Under the pieces are notes generated by a model, which was not told where the DNA came from, searched no databases, and saw nothing but the letters and a program-made list of their open reading frames with translations. The position numbers and the translations under genes were made by a program. From the NCBI GenBank assembly GCA_008828725.1, contig MEHQ01003762.1, positions 273,091-337,090 of the forward strand: a DNA stretch of 64,000 nucleotides, read 5' to 3'. How positions within the stretch are numbered: position 1 is the stretch's first letter; each line of letters begins with the position of its first letter. Shown piece after piece: positions 34,944 through 47,200 of this stretch. This DNA comes from Saccharina japonica (Eukaryota; Sar; Phaeophyceae; Laminariales; Laminariaceae).

Positions 34944-35150
34944 CGTAATATTATCGAGGTAAGAGAGAATATGTGTTTTGCATGTACGGGAGAAGTTTAA
35001 CCAATCAGATGAGTACGGTTTATCTGTACTCGAGTAGCCTGTTCGTCGTACCCACCTGGGATAGTTTGTATCGTCGTCTCGCGAGCGAAGCACGCAGCGA
35101 AGCAGGGTAGCGATTCAGGTATAAGGTGGTGTACGGACTAGTTTGAATTC
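34944..35150 (+). repeat. Right direct repeat (A2) of the retrotransposon
   Basis: 207 bp matching 29553-29762, from CGTAATATTATCGAGGTAAG to TAGTTTGAATTC. Bases just outside the two copies differ, so no target duplication is visible. Confidence 0.9.
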
Positions 35151-36033
35151 CCAGTCACCCGCCCGCGCTTTTGAGGGAGTCAGTGGAGGGGGGTTTTTAC
35201 TGGTCGCAGCAACTTTGCGTTTGTGTTGCTGCTCGTGTGAGGCACTTGGTGGGCGCGGTTCACGCGCCCGGGTGTCGTAGATTGCGCAATTGCGGTTGGG
35301 GGCTAGCCGCGTCGGTTTAAGTTCATCATGTTGTTATGATGCTCGGGGTCGTGATGGTCGTGTCCTTTTGATGTTGCGTGTGTCTCACGCTGGGAGTTTT
35401 GTTATCTGGTCATCATCATCGTTCGTCTTGTTGTGAACAATTAATTGACAAAAAAACGAAACAACAAACAGCTGTTGTTATCTGGTGAGTGCGACTATTA
35501 TTATAGCAATCAATGCGACCCGATGAACTCGGGCAAGCCGACTAGTCGATGATCCCAAGAGACGATGAGAACATGGTGGCAGTACAGTGCGTACACTCGT
35601 ACGTAGCGGCATAGTGGTGGGGGTGGCAGGCGGCAAAGGCAAGAGGCAAGAGGCAAAAGTGACAAGTGGCAATGGCAGGAGACAACTTGACAAGCAACAA
35701 ACAACGTGCAAGTTGCAGGCGTTTCGGGCCGGGAGTTTCAGGCGTTTCGGGTTCGGGATAATACGTGGACGATGAACCGGTACAGGAAAAACGCCAACTC
35801 AATCTTTGTGAAACCTCAAGTCAATGACGGGGATTTTGGGTTTGGAAACGTGTGTCAGCTTTGGTTGTGACTCCATCTGCGAAAACTTCGGTCTTCAACT
35901 CAAACGCGTCCCACGTGAGGGGCAGCCGCAGAACAGACCCAACCCCAAACGTCCGCCGGGAAGACCCTGCCACCGACCACGCCCACACGCAGCGCCAACC
36001 CTTGCACAGCAGTGCCGGTCTCCCCCAGTCATC
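35151..36033 (+). other. Region between retrotransposon and epoxidase start; probable promoter and 5' UTR
   Basis: 35398-35410 and 35475-35486 share TTGTTATCTGGT. 35600-35700 is purine-rich with GGCAAAGGCAAGAGGCAAG words. An open frame runs into the epoxidase from 35824, but the methionine at 36034 is preferred because a signal peptide begins there. No clear TATA box was identified. Confidence 0.35.
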
Positions 36034-36462
36034 ATGCGCGCGTCCGCATGTCTCGCGGCGGCCGTCTTCGGCGGCGCCGGCAGCTTAGCCCCTGGTGCCC
36101 AAGCTCTTAGCTTCGGTGCGCCGGCGCGGGCACGCACCGGCACCGGCTGCCAACACCAGCAGGGTTCCTTCTGCAGCGGCGTAAGCACTGCTTCTGCCTC
36201 GGGTGTGACAACCGGCACGCTCTCCGAGAGCGCGACGTCGCCGTCCCGCGGCTGGGGTGCGAGAGGGTCGAAGCAGCAGCAGCAGCAGGGCTTGGCGATG
36301 TCTGCGGCAGTGACGGAGAAGAAGCTGCCGTGGTTGGAGGGTACCCAGCAGCAGAAGCTCCCGGACGAGATATCCGCGGAGAACCCCCTGAGGGTGGTCA
36401 TTGCCGGGGGCGGGGTGGGGGGGCTGCTGTCCGCGAAGTACTTGAAGATGCAGGGATACGAC
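36034..36462 (+). CDS. ZEP: ZEP exon 1: plastid targeting and Rossmann start
   Basis: Residues 1-143. [18 protein letters not shown] is a hydrophobic signal peptide ending near GAQALS, with F as the first transit-peptide residue (FGAP). A Ser/Gly/Gln-rich transit region follows to ~90, then [14 protein letters not shown] with the FAD dinucleotide motif. Donor GAC/GTGAGT, phase 0. Confidence 0.92.
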
Positions 36463-39400
36463 GTGAGTTTGCCTTATGTTTTTCGAAAAATCGATATAAT
36501 AATACTCTCGGTACGTACCCTGTGCCTGTGGTACGTACACTTTCAATTTTCAATGATACTCGTAGTCTGCCAGCTGGTCGTTGCACCCTCTGCCCTCCCT
36601 GGAGTCTCTTGAGCTCTGAGCTATGTTACTTACATATTATAATGTTTTCCGCACGTACCTGTACACCTGGTACTGGTATACCAGTAGCTGCCTTGAGGCT
36701 TGAGGATTTCCTTGCTGTGTTGCTTCATGCAGCCTGGTTGTGAGCTTGTTGCGTGTGCCCTACGAGTATATATACAGCAGTAGTAGCTGCCCTTGATTTT
36801 TGTTTTTGTTTTTGGTGGGCAAAGTGTCAACTGCGAACTGCGGTGCGTTGTCCTGAAGGGGGGCAGATCAGAGAGCTCGCTCGCCGGCAGCGCTCAGATT
36901 GCCACATAAACTGAGGGGCGGAGTGATGTTTTGTCTTACACGTTATACACCAGCAGAATACAGCTAGTACAACAGCAGCAACAGCAGTAGTCGTATCACA
37001 CCTCCGGTATTCTACGCATACCTCGAGGGCACATTGGCACCACTTGAGATAAAGGCCGGCAAACATTAGGCGGGGTGATATTTATCTTACATTTGATACA
37101 CAGCAGCAGTACCATATACCAGGTACATTCGAGCACGAGTGCAGAGTACTGACTGTACTCCGCTACGAACTTGCTCGTACTGGTACGCATACCTGTATAC
37201 GTACGTACATACCTCGGGTTTTACTTGAAACAGCGTTAATGCATTAAGTACGAGTAAATCGTACGTACTGGTAACTGGTACCCATGTATGATACCTGGTA
37301 TGATACCTGGTACATATGTACCTGGTATGGTATGATACCACGTACAGGCTCCTTGCGGCACCTTTGGTATTTCCATTTACTTCTACTTTTACTTCGATAC
37401 TACCCTCTGGTACGTACGTACGACGAGTTTTTTTCAAAAAATATTTCCATCCCATGTATTATCTTCGCACTTTTGTCTTTCTCCCTCCCAAGTCGTAACT
37501 TAGACCCGGAGTCATAAAGTAGGCTCCTCTCCCTCCTCCCCCACTACGGTTCTTGCCTTGATTTTTATCGCGCAGAGGTCTTCCCAACGCTTGTCGATCT
37601 TCATCGAATTTTGCTAACTCACGCTCTCGCGCTTTCCGCTACTCGTAGTCAAGATTTTTTTTTGCGAGAAAAAGCCCCTACGAGCATGCACCGGGGGGGG
37701 CTCGAACTCACGATCTTGACTCTATCAGGCTTCGTGGTTACCTGCTAGCCCACCGGGGCGACCGGGTCTATATATATTTAAAAAATAAACAGCTGTGATT
37801 ATACTGTTGAAAAAGAGCTTTTTCGATCCCAACCTTTTCGATTGAGAAATCCAATCCACGAATCCCGGAATTCGAGGATTGGATTTCTCAATCGACATTT
37901 TTTTGAAAGCTCGCCGCATTTCTCTCCACCCCTCCGAACACACGGTACACCACCCAGTGGCAGCCTAAACACCTCTCCAATGCTGGGTTGACTGCTCTAC
38001 TGCTGCTGCGAGCACTGCTAGACGAAGCATGATAGTGACTCTTCCTAAGGTAGCTATTTAGGCACTCTGGTTGGCTAAGGGTATGTTTTACGCGGCTCAA
38101 TCAACTTGGAGTCTTTCCCAGCCACAGCACTCCTCGTCAACCTAGAGTATTTTCAAGCACAGCATCTACGCCGGCCGAGTCAACCTAGAGTCTAACCAAG
38201 CACAGCATCCCAGCACTGACAACTTGCATAGGGTTGGGTTAGGGTTCGGGTCGGAGGGTCGGCTTCAGGCGCCAAGCACAAAACCCCCGTAAATATCTAC
38301 TATCAAGGTGCGTCCACCCCTCCTGCTGCTGCTGCTCGCAACGCAGCACCTCCTAGAACCCGCGAGCAGGACACGAATCAGTTTTCAGCTCTCGTATCAA
38401 CCGCCCCCAAGAAGAGCACAAAAAAATACAAAATAGATCCACTCGACGATAGGGAAGCCATCCAGACACACCCCGTCGAATTTAGAGTGGATCGGAAACT
38501 TACTTTTCGATCCTCCTAATCCGACGGCATAATAATTAGCCTGAAATCGAGGATTTCGTCGAAACTCATATTTGCAAGCTGAGTGTGATACTTCGATCGC
38601 GCGTACTTCATGCAGGATGTACATCGTGTATATGAGGACAAAATCTGAGGCTGTGGTCTGTGACTCCCCAAAGGGCCATAGCCCATATAGGTCCGAGGCT
38701 GCATAATTCAGGGAGCGTGAGTATATACATATCCGTATACTTTTCTCCGTACACGAAGTAGTCCATTTTTACCCGATCCAAGGGTATTGAGTTTCCGTTT
38801 ACTATACGTGAGAATGATCAAATACCCAAATATCAGGTGATGCGTGTTGGCCAGTGTTGTAAATCGCGCCAAGAAAGGTGCGATACGATTAATGCGATTA
38901 ACCGCCTTCTTGTTTTTTTCGATCGCGATTTTCATTCAGAACTGAAAAAAAATGTCCGACACTAATTCCAAGTAGTTTGTCCCCAAATTCGTGGCACCAG
39001 TTTTTAAGGGGTTAAGAACTGGTCCCAGGTATTTGGGGGAAACACTTCTTGGAATTTGTGTAAGATAAGATTTCGGCAAGTTCTGAATGGGTTAATTGTC
39101 GATGAAAAATATATCGCGTATCACGGTCGATCGCGATATTCGGGCACAAAGGGGTGCATTTAAAAAGGAACCCAACTTATATAGAGCGGTCGTGAAGGAA
39201 GTGCTCAGCATCCGGAGCAGCGGCGCAGTGCAAGTTTGAACAATTAACCTTTTGCTCGCGTGAAACGTATATGCTGAATACAGGTGCACGCACAGGAATG
39301 CCTCACACGTTACACGGAAGCAACGAAACCGATTGTGATTTGGGTGTCTGAGATGCACGTCCAGCCACGATCCCACAACCAGACTCGTGCTGTAAAAGTA

Positions 39401-42400
39401 TCTATACAATAGTGGGCATCCATGAGCCCATGCCCTATAAGCGGTCTTGGCCTCTTGAGTTGGTTGTTGCATTCGTCCCTGTTTACTCAATTTGATTTCA
39501 CCACGTACGACCACGACGACCCTTTCACTCGCCACAACACAACCACCAGACACAGTTTGCGCGCCAATGCACGAGGACGAAGACACAAAACGATGGCGTG
39601 GTGCACGCAGGAACTGAGACAAGTCGCCACTACCTGTAGGAACCGGTTACGTCGTGTCATCGTATCAGGAACCAGGCGACACCCTTTTCCCTCTACTTGC
39701 CCATCTCCCACACAACGCCTTCACATCCATGGAGGAAAACCAAGTCATTCACAAGTCTCCGGTAAAGAAGCAACCGCCGCCGTGCGCGTATTTGCCAGGA
39801 CTTGGCGCCTTTTTGGGCTTTTTCCGGGAACCGGCTCAAGTCAGCAGTGCTTTCACAGTTTCACAGTCGTCATAGCCACCACTGCCGCCTTCCTCTCGTG
39901 ATCACTGCTGGGGCTGTGGCCAAGCTCGCTTGCCTTTTGCTTGCGCCTGTCACCCCCTCGCCATCGCCGCTGCTGTCAGAATCAATTTCCGGGAACCGGC
40001 TCAAGTCAGCAGTGCTTTCACAGTTTCACAGTCGTCATAGCCACCACTGCCGCCTTCCTCTCGTGATCACTGCTGGGGCTGTGGCCGAGCTCGCTTGCCT
40101 TTTGCTTGCGCCTGTCACCCCCTCGCCATCGCCGCTGCTGTCAGAATCAACCTCCAGCTGTGCTTCCTCGTCAGGTTTGGTTTTGTCACACGCTGCGGTG
40201 GCAGTAGTGGGGATGACACGTGCCCCGGTTAAGTCATGGCAACCACCGACGATAGTGCTTGTAGACCGTGAAGCCTCCCTGCAGACGGCGGACCGTGTGG
40301 GCTTGCATGCTATAATAGCAGCCAGCAGTCTTGCTGGATGTCTGTTCTGTAGAGATGTATCGGAGGCTTTATTGGATAATCGTGAATCGTAAACCGCGCG
40401 ATTTACGATCACGATAATTTAATCGTGATCGCGGGTCAATCTTGTTGCGATCACGATCACCAGAAGTCGCGATTAAATCATAATCGCGAAATTCGATTTG
40501 CAACACTGGTATTGGCTCTCGTACAGGCTTTTGCGGGCGGTTGGTTCGCGTCAAAAGTGCGTCTGTTTATTTACCATGTCGGCGGGGTGCGTCATCTTTC
40601 ACAGTGACACACATGGGACAGATCGTACAGATCATACAGATCATTTCCCCTTCATGATCTAGATATATTTCAGGACAGGTGTATGCCTCATCTGTATGAT
40701 CTGCATGATCTGTAAGATTTGTATGATCTGTATGATCTAGCTCATATGGCCGGGTGGGAGCCTTTGGATCTGCGTGATCTAGCGCACGTTTCCTGGGTTG
40801 GATCTGCGTGATGTACAGCACTAGCACAGATCATGACGGCAGATACACGATCTACTAACTGCTGTAGATTATGTGCAGTAGATCGCGGTTTGCCAGAGGG
40901 TGCCCTTTTCTCTGTGCTCGTGCGCTTGCTATGCTTGCGGTGTGCTTGCGGTGTGCTTGCTGTGCTTAGTTTGCTTTGCTCTGGCTTGTACTGGCTTGTT
41001 CCTGCTTGCTTTTGCTTGCTTTCGCTTGCTTTCGCTTGCTTTTGCTTGCTTTTGCTTGCTTTTGCTTGCTTTTGCTTGCTTTTGCTAACTTTTGCTTGCT
41101 TTTGCTTGCTCCTGCTTGCTCCTGCTTGCCCCTGCTTGCTTTTGCTTGCTCTGCTCGCTACAGCTCCCCAGATCTTGCCCTGCTTTTTGCTGTTTGCAGT
41201 GCTTGCATCGCCTTTCGCCAACGGCGTGTTTTCGTTTTGAACGGTTGAACCCGTTATCCTTTGTCTTTTGCGTTGACACCGGCCTCGACAGAGAGAGTCG
41301 TGCTACTGGGCTAATGCTACTGAGCTATTGCTACTGGGCTAATGCTCTTGGACTATTGCCATTTGGCTAACGCTACGGGGTTAATGCTACTGGGCTATTG
41401 CTACTGGGCTAATGCTCTTGGGCTACTGCCATTTGGCTAATGCTATTGGGGTGTTGCCATTTGTGTATACCAGGTCCCCTTCCCCTAGATAATACCGCCT
41501 CATTAAACTTTCATTTAAGGTCACTCACAAGAGGATCAATCAGTCAATCAGTCTGTCACGCCGTTCCGTGAAAAACCGAGGCACCAACCCACCCCGGTAT
41601 GTCCTCTATAATAGTACTCCACACCAAACCCATCGCACAACACAGAGAGAACCTGCTACCTGCTATTAATAGGGGCTCCGCCCTACATTGGCGTCGTTGG
41701 CTTAAGGCTCCACCTCACACATGGGGCTGTTGCTACGTACCTGGTACTCCATTGTTGCGGAAATCGCGTGGGGAAATTTATTACAAGGCGGTGCACACAA
41801 TATGCCACCAGTCTTTCGATATCGGTAAGCTTTCTAGACTGTCGGTCCTTCGATGTTGGTTGATGCTCTTCCGAGTAGACATTGCTATTTTTATTTCCGT
41901 ATGGGTAATGTTATATATAGTCTTTCGAGTTTCTTCGATCTCTTGACGATCTTTCGACATGCGAGGGTTTTTCAATACCATACGTACTGTTTATTAATAG
42001 TTGTTTAGCTGCGGTATTGTGACATATTGATAAATTTGATGGTAACCGGCGCGAGAAACGGGATCCATTCGAGGCCACCCCACTCTAAAGGGGCAGGAAG
42101 CTAAGGAAAGCCTCGTACGCATGGAAACCGGATTTTTCGAGGCATCATAGGGCTTGTAGGAGCGGAGGAATAGAGGTGCGGTACATACTGTAGGTTGTTC
42201 GTGCTCCATGGCCGCCCGCACCGCGGCAGATTATCTCTATGCGGACCCTGTTCGACCCCCCATGGCTCGGCCTAAGAGGAGTGTACCCGTGCTGCTGGTC
42301 TGGGTGTGCCCCCAAACTAAACCAGTACACCCAAAAGTAAATGAGGCACTCGTACGTAGCGCCTATGGGGAGAGACCGCGTATTTGCATCGATTTTCTGA

Positions 42401-44245
42401 GATACTGACAAACAGTATATATTATTAGTATTAGTATTTAATTTAGTTAATTCCCCCCCCCCCCACAAATAGACACACACTTCCTGAATTATACAGCCTC
42501 AGATTGTGTCCCCCTCATACGGGATGTACATCCTACATGAGGACATATAAAATCCGTAAGTACGCGCGATCGAAGTATTACACTCAGCTAGCAAAGATGA
42601 GTTTCGACGAAATCCTCGAGCTCACAGCTGTTGTTTAAAAATATATATAAATACATGTACAAAATTGCAGCTGCTGCTCGGAGAGAGCTCGACAGCTTTT
42701 CTTAGACGTAGATGTTTGCCCTTTTCGCGATAACTGGCGATGAGGTCCACCCGGCGGCACGCAACTCCCTCATCGTGCTCGCCGACCCCTGCTCTGCCTA
42801 CTCTGCCAAGGGCGGTCTCGGCCGTGCCCAACTCATGTCTCACGGGGCTGCGATTTTTCCAGGATTCCATGCCCTTTTTGTCACGTGCACATACCATACC
42901 AACCAGTACATGCTTTTTTGTTCTACACGCAAACCGCATTATTCAAGATTCCGTTTTTTTTATGTAGACGACCAACCCGGAATTTTATCGTACCGGCTCC
43001 TTTTACTGCGGATATACACGTACGTATTATATGTACGAGCACCAGTACCGCTGCAAGCAGTAACAGAGTGTCATATATCAGGTAATTTTTAATATGCGAT
43101 GATATCTGTACAGTATTCATCGTGCGTGGTATTAAGCAGTATGACAGTGGTCGGTGTGTGCCTGGATATAGTACCGGCCAGGGCCTCGCGTGCGCTCGCG
43201 GGCGTGGACATGCGGGCGGTGGGCGCTGCAGCAACGTTTATCAAGAATATGGAGAGCGCACATACAAAACACACACGCTCTTTTTTTTTTACACGCAGCT
43301 ACTGCTGTACGTGCATAATCAAAGATTCCCTCGTCGTGTTCGCCGACCCCTGCTCTGCCTACTCTGCCAAGGGCGGTCTCGGCCGTGCCCAACTCATGTC
43401 TCACGGGGCTGCGATTTTTCCAGGATTCCATGCCCTTTTAGTCACGTGCACATGCCATACCAACCAGTACATGATTTTTTGTTCTACACGCAAACCGCAC
43501 TACCTGGTATGCAAGATTCCGTTTTTTATGTAGACGACCAACCCGGAATTTTATCGTACCGGCTCCTTTTACTGCTGATATACCACGAACTATATGTAGG
43601 AGTACTAGTACCGCTGCAAGCAGTAACAGAGTATCATATACCAGGTAATTTTTTATACCAGGTAATTTTTTATATGCGATGATATCTGTACAGTATTCAT
43701 GCGTGCGTGGTATTCAGCAGTATGATAGTGCTCGGTTTATGCCTGGATATAGTACCGGGCAGGGCCTCGCGTGCGCTCGCAGGCGTGGACATGCGGGCGG
43801 TGGGCGCTGCAGCAACGTTTACCAAGAATATGGTGATGGAGAGCGCACATACAAAACACACACGCTCTTTTTTTTTTACACGCAGCTACTACTGTACATG
43901 CATATACCCGTACGTACGTACGTACGTATCATAACACCTCAGTACCATAGGGTGATATTTACAAGAAATAAGAAATTCGGAAGCCGTTATATTGAAGCTA
44001 GTATAAAACGCATCCTCTCCTCTCATGTAAATAAGAAACCTCGCCTCCGTTTGTGAGTGTTTTTCGTTATTAGGTGTCATGCACTACTGCTGTACACCCC
44101 TTGGCAGTACAGAGTCGCTTTGTTCGCCCTAAGCTTAGCTACTAATCTACCTCAGTAGGCTACTCCTCGCCGTTACGGGCATTGCGCGTAGACGCAGGCG
44201 GGCGTCAGCCCGCCGCGGCGAAGCCCCCCTTGTATAATAATATTT

Positions 44246-44295
<50 letters not shown>

Positions 44296-47200
44296 GGTGT
44301 TGTTTTTATTTTCAATAATAGATTCAATAGTAGATTCAATAATACCAGGAATGAGCAATGATGCCTTTTAGGGCTGGTGGCTTATTTTCTGACCTCCCAT
44401 GAGGAGCTCGCTCAATATCTCGCGCGAACCATTTTACTTCGACGAAGTTTGTTCTCTCACGCGAAACTTGACTTGGACGAAGTTTGTTCGCGCAAACCCT
44501 GACCAACATTCACATTTCTTTGCGCTAGTCCTACAACAAATATACTACTTACAGTAAGAATACGGTACATATGTACTCATAATACGAGCTGGTTCAAGTT
44601 GAACACCCCAATTTTTGTCAAGACACGAATGTCGGATGCAATATCTGCTCGAATGTCACATATGTGGCATCGTACTGACCGCCATGAACAGTGGAAGAGG
44701 GTGACACAGCCAGTTTTTCAGTCGAGGTCCTAAGGCTGGCTGTGCTATATATCATAGCGACGAAAATGTCTCCCGCCCGACCACGGGCCTTGAAAGAAGA
44801 CCAGAAACAGTCAGAAGTTTCCGTAGGAAATATCGTTTTGTTTTCACGTTTGTTTCTGAACGAGCCGGTTTCAGGTACCTCAAGGCATGTCTGTAAAAAC
44901 AATCGCGCAAATGTTCGAAGATTTGACTGCGTAGGGCCAATATGAAGTCATTTTTAACGCCCAAAGCTTGTCCTACACTGAAACTGAGTAATTACCAGGC
45001 AACTCCAAAAATACGCGTCTTTTCCGCACAAAACGCCCAAATGTTCACGCCGTTTTTTAGAGATATAGGTCCTGAAATTTAGCACACGTGTTTTTTTAGC
45101 CCCTGCCGAGGCCTTGACGAACGGTGTTTTTTTGTTTTGTTTTGTTTTCCGTCGGGATTTTTGCGTTTTTTAAGGCCCAAAAATCCAATTCCAACTCCAA
45201 AAACAACTATCTGACGGGAAAAAAAAAACATCGTCCGATAACGGGTCGGCAGGGGTTCATAGAACATGTGTGCAAATTTCCAGGACCTATCTCCCAAACA
45301 CGGCGTGGACTTCCGGCTCTTGACTAAATTTCTAAATTTGGGGGATTCACCTTGAACCAGCTTGTACCCCGTAATCGTTCAGTTGGAGCTTAAAAAGTGG
45401 CACTACGTACTACCCGTGGCTTTGCTTTGCTCTACTCGTACTGTATGTATTTGGCGAGGACGGGCGTGAGAACGTTGGGGCGTGGGAGCTTTAAGGGCTG
45501 TCGGACGTTGCCAGATTAGTTTTAGGGTCGTTAGTGCCTCACGCTATTGTTGGCCGTTGCCCTGTGGATGCTTGCGACATGGATGGGATCGCGAATGAGC
45601 TGCCATCTACAAAAATACTAGGCGAGGCCAGCGCTTCTTGACTGCTCGTTCACACGCAACTGAAACTGCAGCGACCGCGCGATCTATCAAAGTCGCGTTA
45701 CGCGTTTTTCGCAGGGCTCTTCGCGGGTGGCTCACGGACCGGATCAGGAACGTTTTAAAATATCACGGGTCGGGTCGGGTTGGGTCGGGTAGGGTCGGAT
45801 TGGATTGGATCGGGTCGGGCCGGGTCGATCGCGTCGGTCGATCGGGTCGATCGGGTCGGGTCGATCGGGTCGGGTCGGTCGGGTCGGTTCGGGTCAGGAG
45901 GTTTTCAAACTCTCACGGGTCGGATCAGGTCACCCTTACCCAACCCGACCCGGCTTGACCTGACCCGCGAGGTTTGGCCCGACCCGTGAGCAGCCGTACG
46001 TGTTTTTGTGTACCGATACTTTCCTACCTGGTATTACAGAGGACCACACATAGTAAATAGAACCAAATATTGTTATTAATAGTAAACATGGGTAAACATA
46101 TATGAATAGTTTTTTTCGTGTTTACCGCAGGTCCTGTCTACTATGCCCCCCCCCCCCGTATTGGAAGAAGGGCACTTATCGGACAGGTCAGGTCCCTATT
46201 CTATAGTGTAGATATTTCGGGGGTAGTATATGGTCTGTACTACTGTATCTAGATGATCTTTGTCATCTGTATGATCTGTACGAGACAGCTCCTGCGCACT
46301 TGTTTGTTGAGTGGGGCCTGTTTGATGCGGCTCTGCGCCAACATGTCATAATGGCACAACGCAGGGTCTGCAATCCGTGGATGGCTTCTTAGTGCCCCTC
46401 CAAAGGGACAAGATATCATAACGGGATGTATAGGGACCTAGATTATCTAGATCGTGATGAGCGACCCAGATCGTGATCTTTGATTAAGATCATGATGTAT
46501 CCGATAGTTCGTTTTTGCGATGGCGGTTGACTGCCTGACCCTCGTGTCTGATTCCGAACCCGCCCAATTTTTTTTGCTCTCTGGTGTTTTGAAATACTGT
46601 TATTACTTCGTGTCCTTCTCGATGTGCTTTGTTTTGTTGGTACAGTATTAATAGTATTCAAGTTGTTTTTCTCTCAAAATTTTGTTTCGTTTTGTTGGTA
46701 TTCAGGTTAGTAACCATCTCGGGAGTTGATTAACTTGAATGTGGTGTAGAGGGGGGAGATTGAGTTTACAAAAGTGACCATTTGCAGCAGCAAACGGCCC
46801 CTCTGCGTGATTGAGGGATGATGGAATGGTTGAAAGGAGCATGACCCTACAATGGTTACGATGCTGGACGGTTACGCTGCTCGTAGATGGTTGATAGATA
46901 GCACCAATGCGATCATTGTGTTGGTGGCTATCCCTCATCTCCGTTATATCCCTTGTATCCGTTATACCCCTTGTATCCGTTATATCCCTTGTGTCCCTCA
47001 TATCTCTTAAAAGGGGTCCGAAAGGGGTTTGGTGGTCGAGGAGATTAGTGTAAATACATGTAACCCAAGTTCCGGCAATCCTTCTGAAATCATGAAATAC
47101 CTGGCCCAGCAACCGCTGGCCAGCTCTACAAGCAGCAGCAGCAGCCCTGTCTGTTCGCGTGTTTCGCCAGTCCTTCCAGCACCGGTTCCCGTGCTGCATC

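Larger units (their letters stand above)
29553..35150 (+). mobile_element. DIRS-order (tyrosine-recombinase) retrotransposon, degenerate copy
   Basis: Between two direct repeats lie, in order, a gag-like region, reverse transcriptase, RNase H and a tyrosine recombinase, all on the + strand. A recombinase in place of a DDE integrase, with direct rather than inverted termini and no target-site duplication, matches the Ngaro/PAT branch of DIRS elements as known from the literature. The coding part is split over all three frames by at least five small shifts, several at G runs, so this copy is dead or affected by homopolymer errors. It ends ~880 bp upstream of the epoxidase start codon. The second pair of split repeats expected for Ngaro elements (B1/B2) was not found. 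Confidence 0.85.

Noticed and set aside
35824-36033. Upstream methionine in frame with ZEP exon 1
   Set aside because: The extra 70 residues would bury the signal peptide, which must be N-terminal for plastid entry; 36034 is the better start.
39092-40412. Minus-strand frames as hAT transposase
   Set aside because: Position fits, but there is no catalytic triad, hAT dimerisation motif or zinc finger to support the call; the second frame is partly made of the 165-bp duplication.
42712-43682. Open frames with [20 protein letters not shown] as a gene
   Set aside because: Both copies of a tandem duplication show the words, but frames diverge and stop, and there is no splice-compatible context; it lies within ZEP intron 1.
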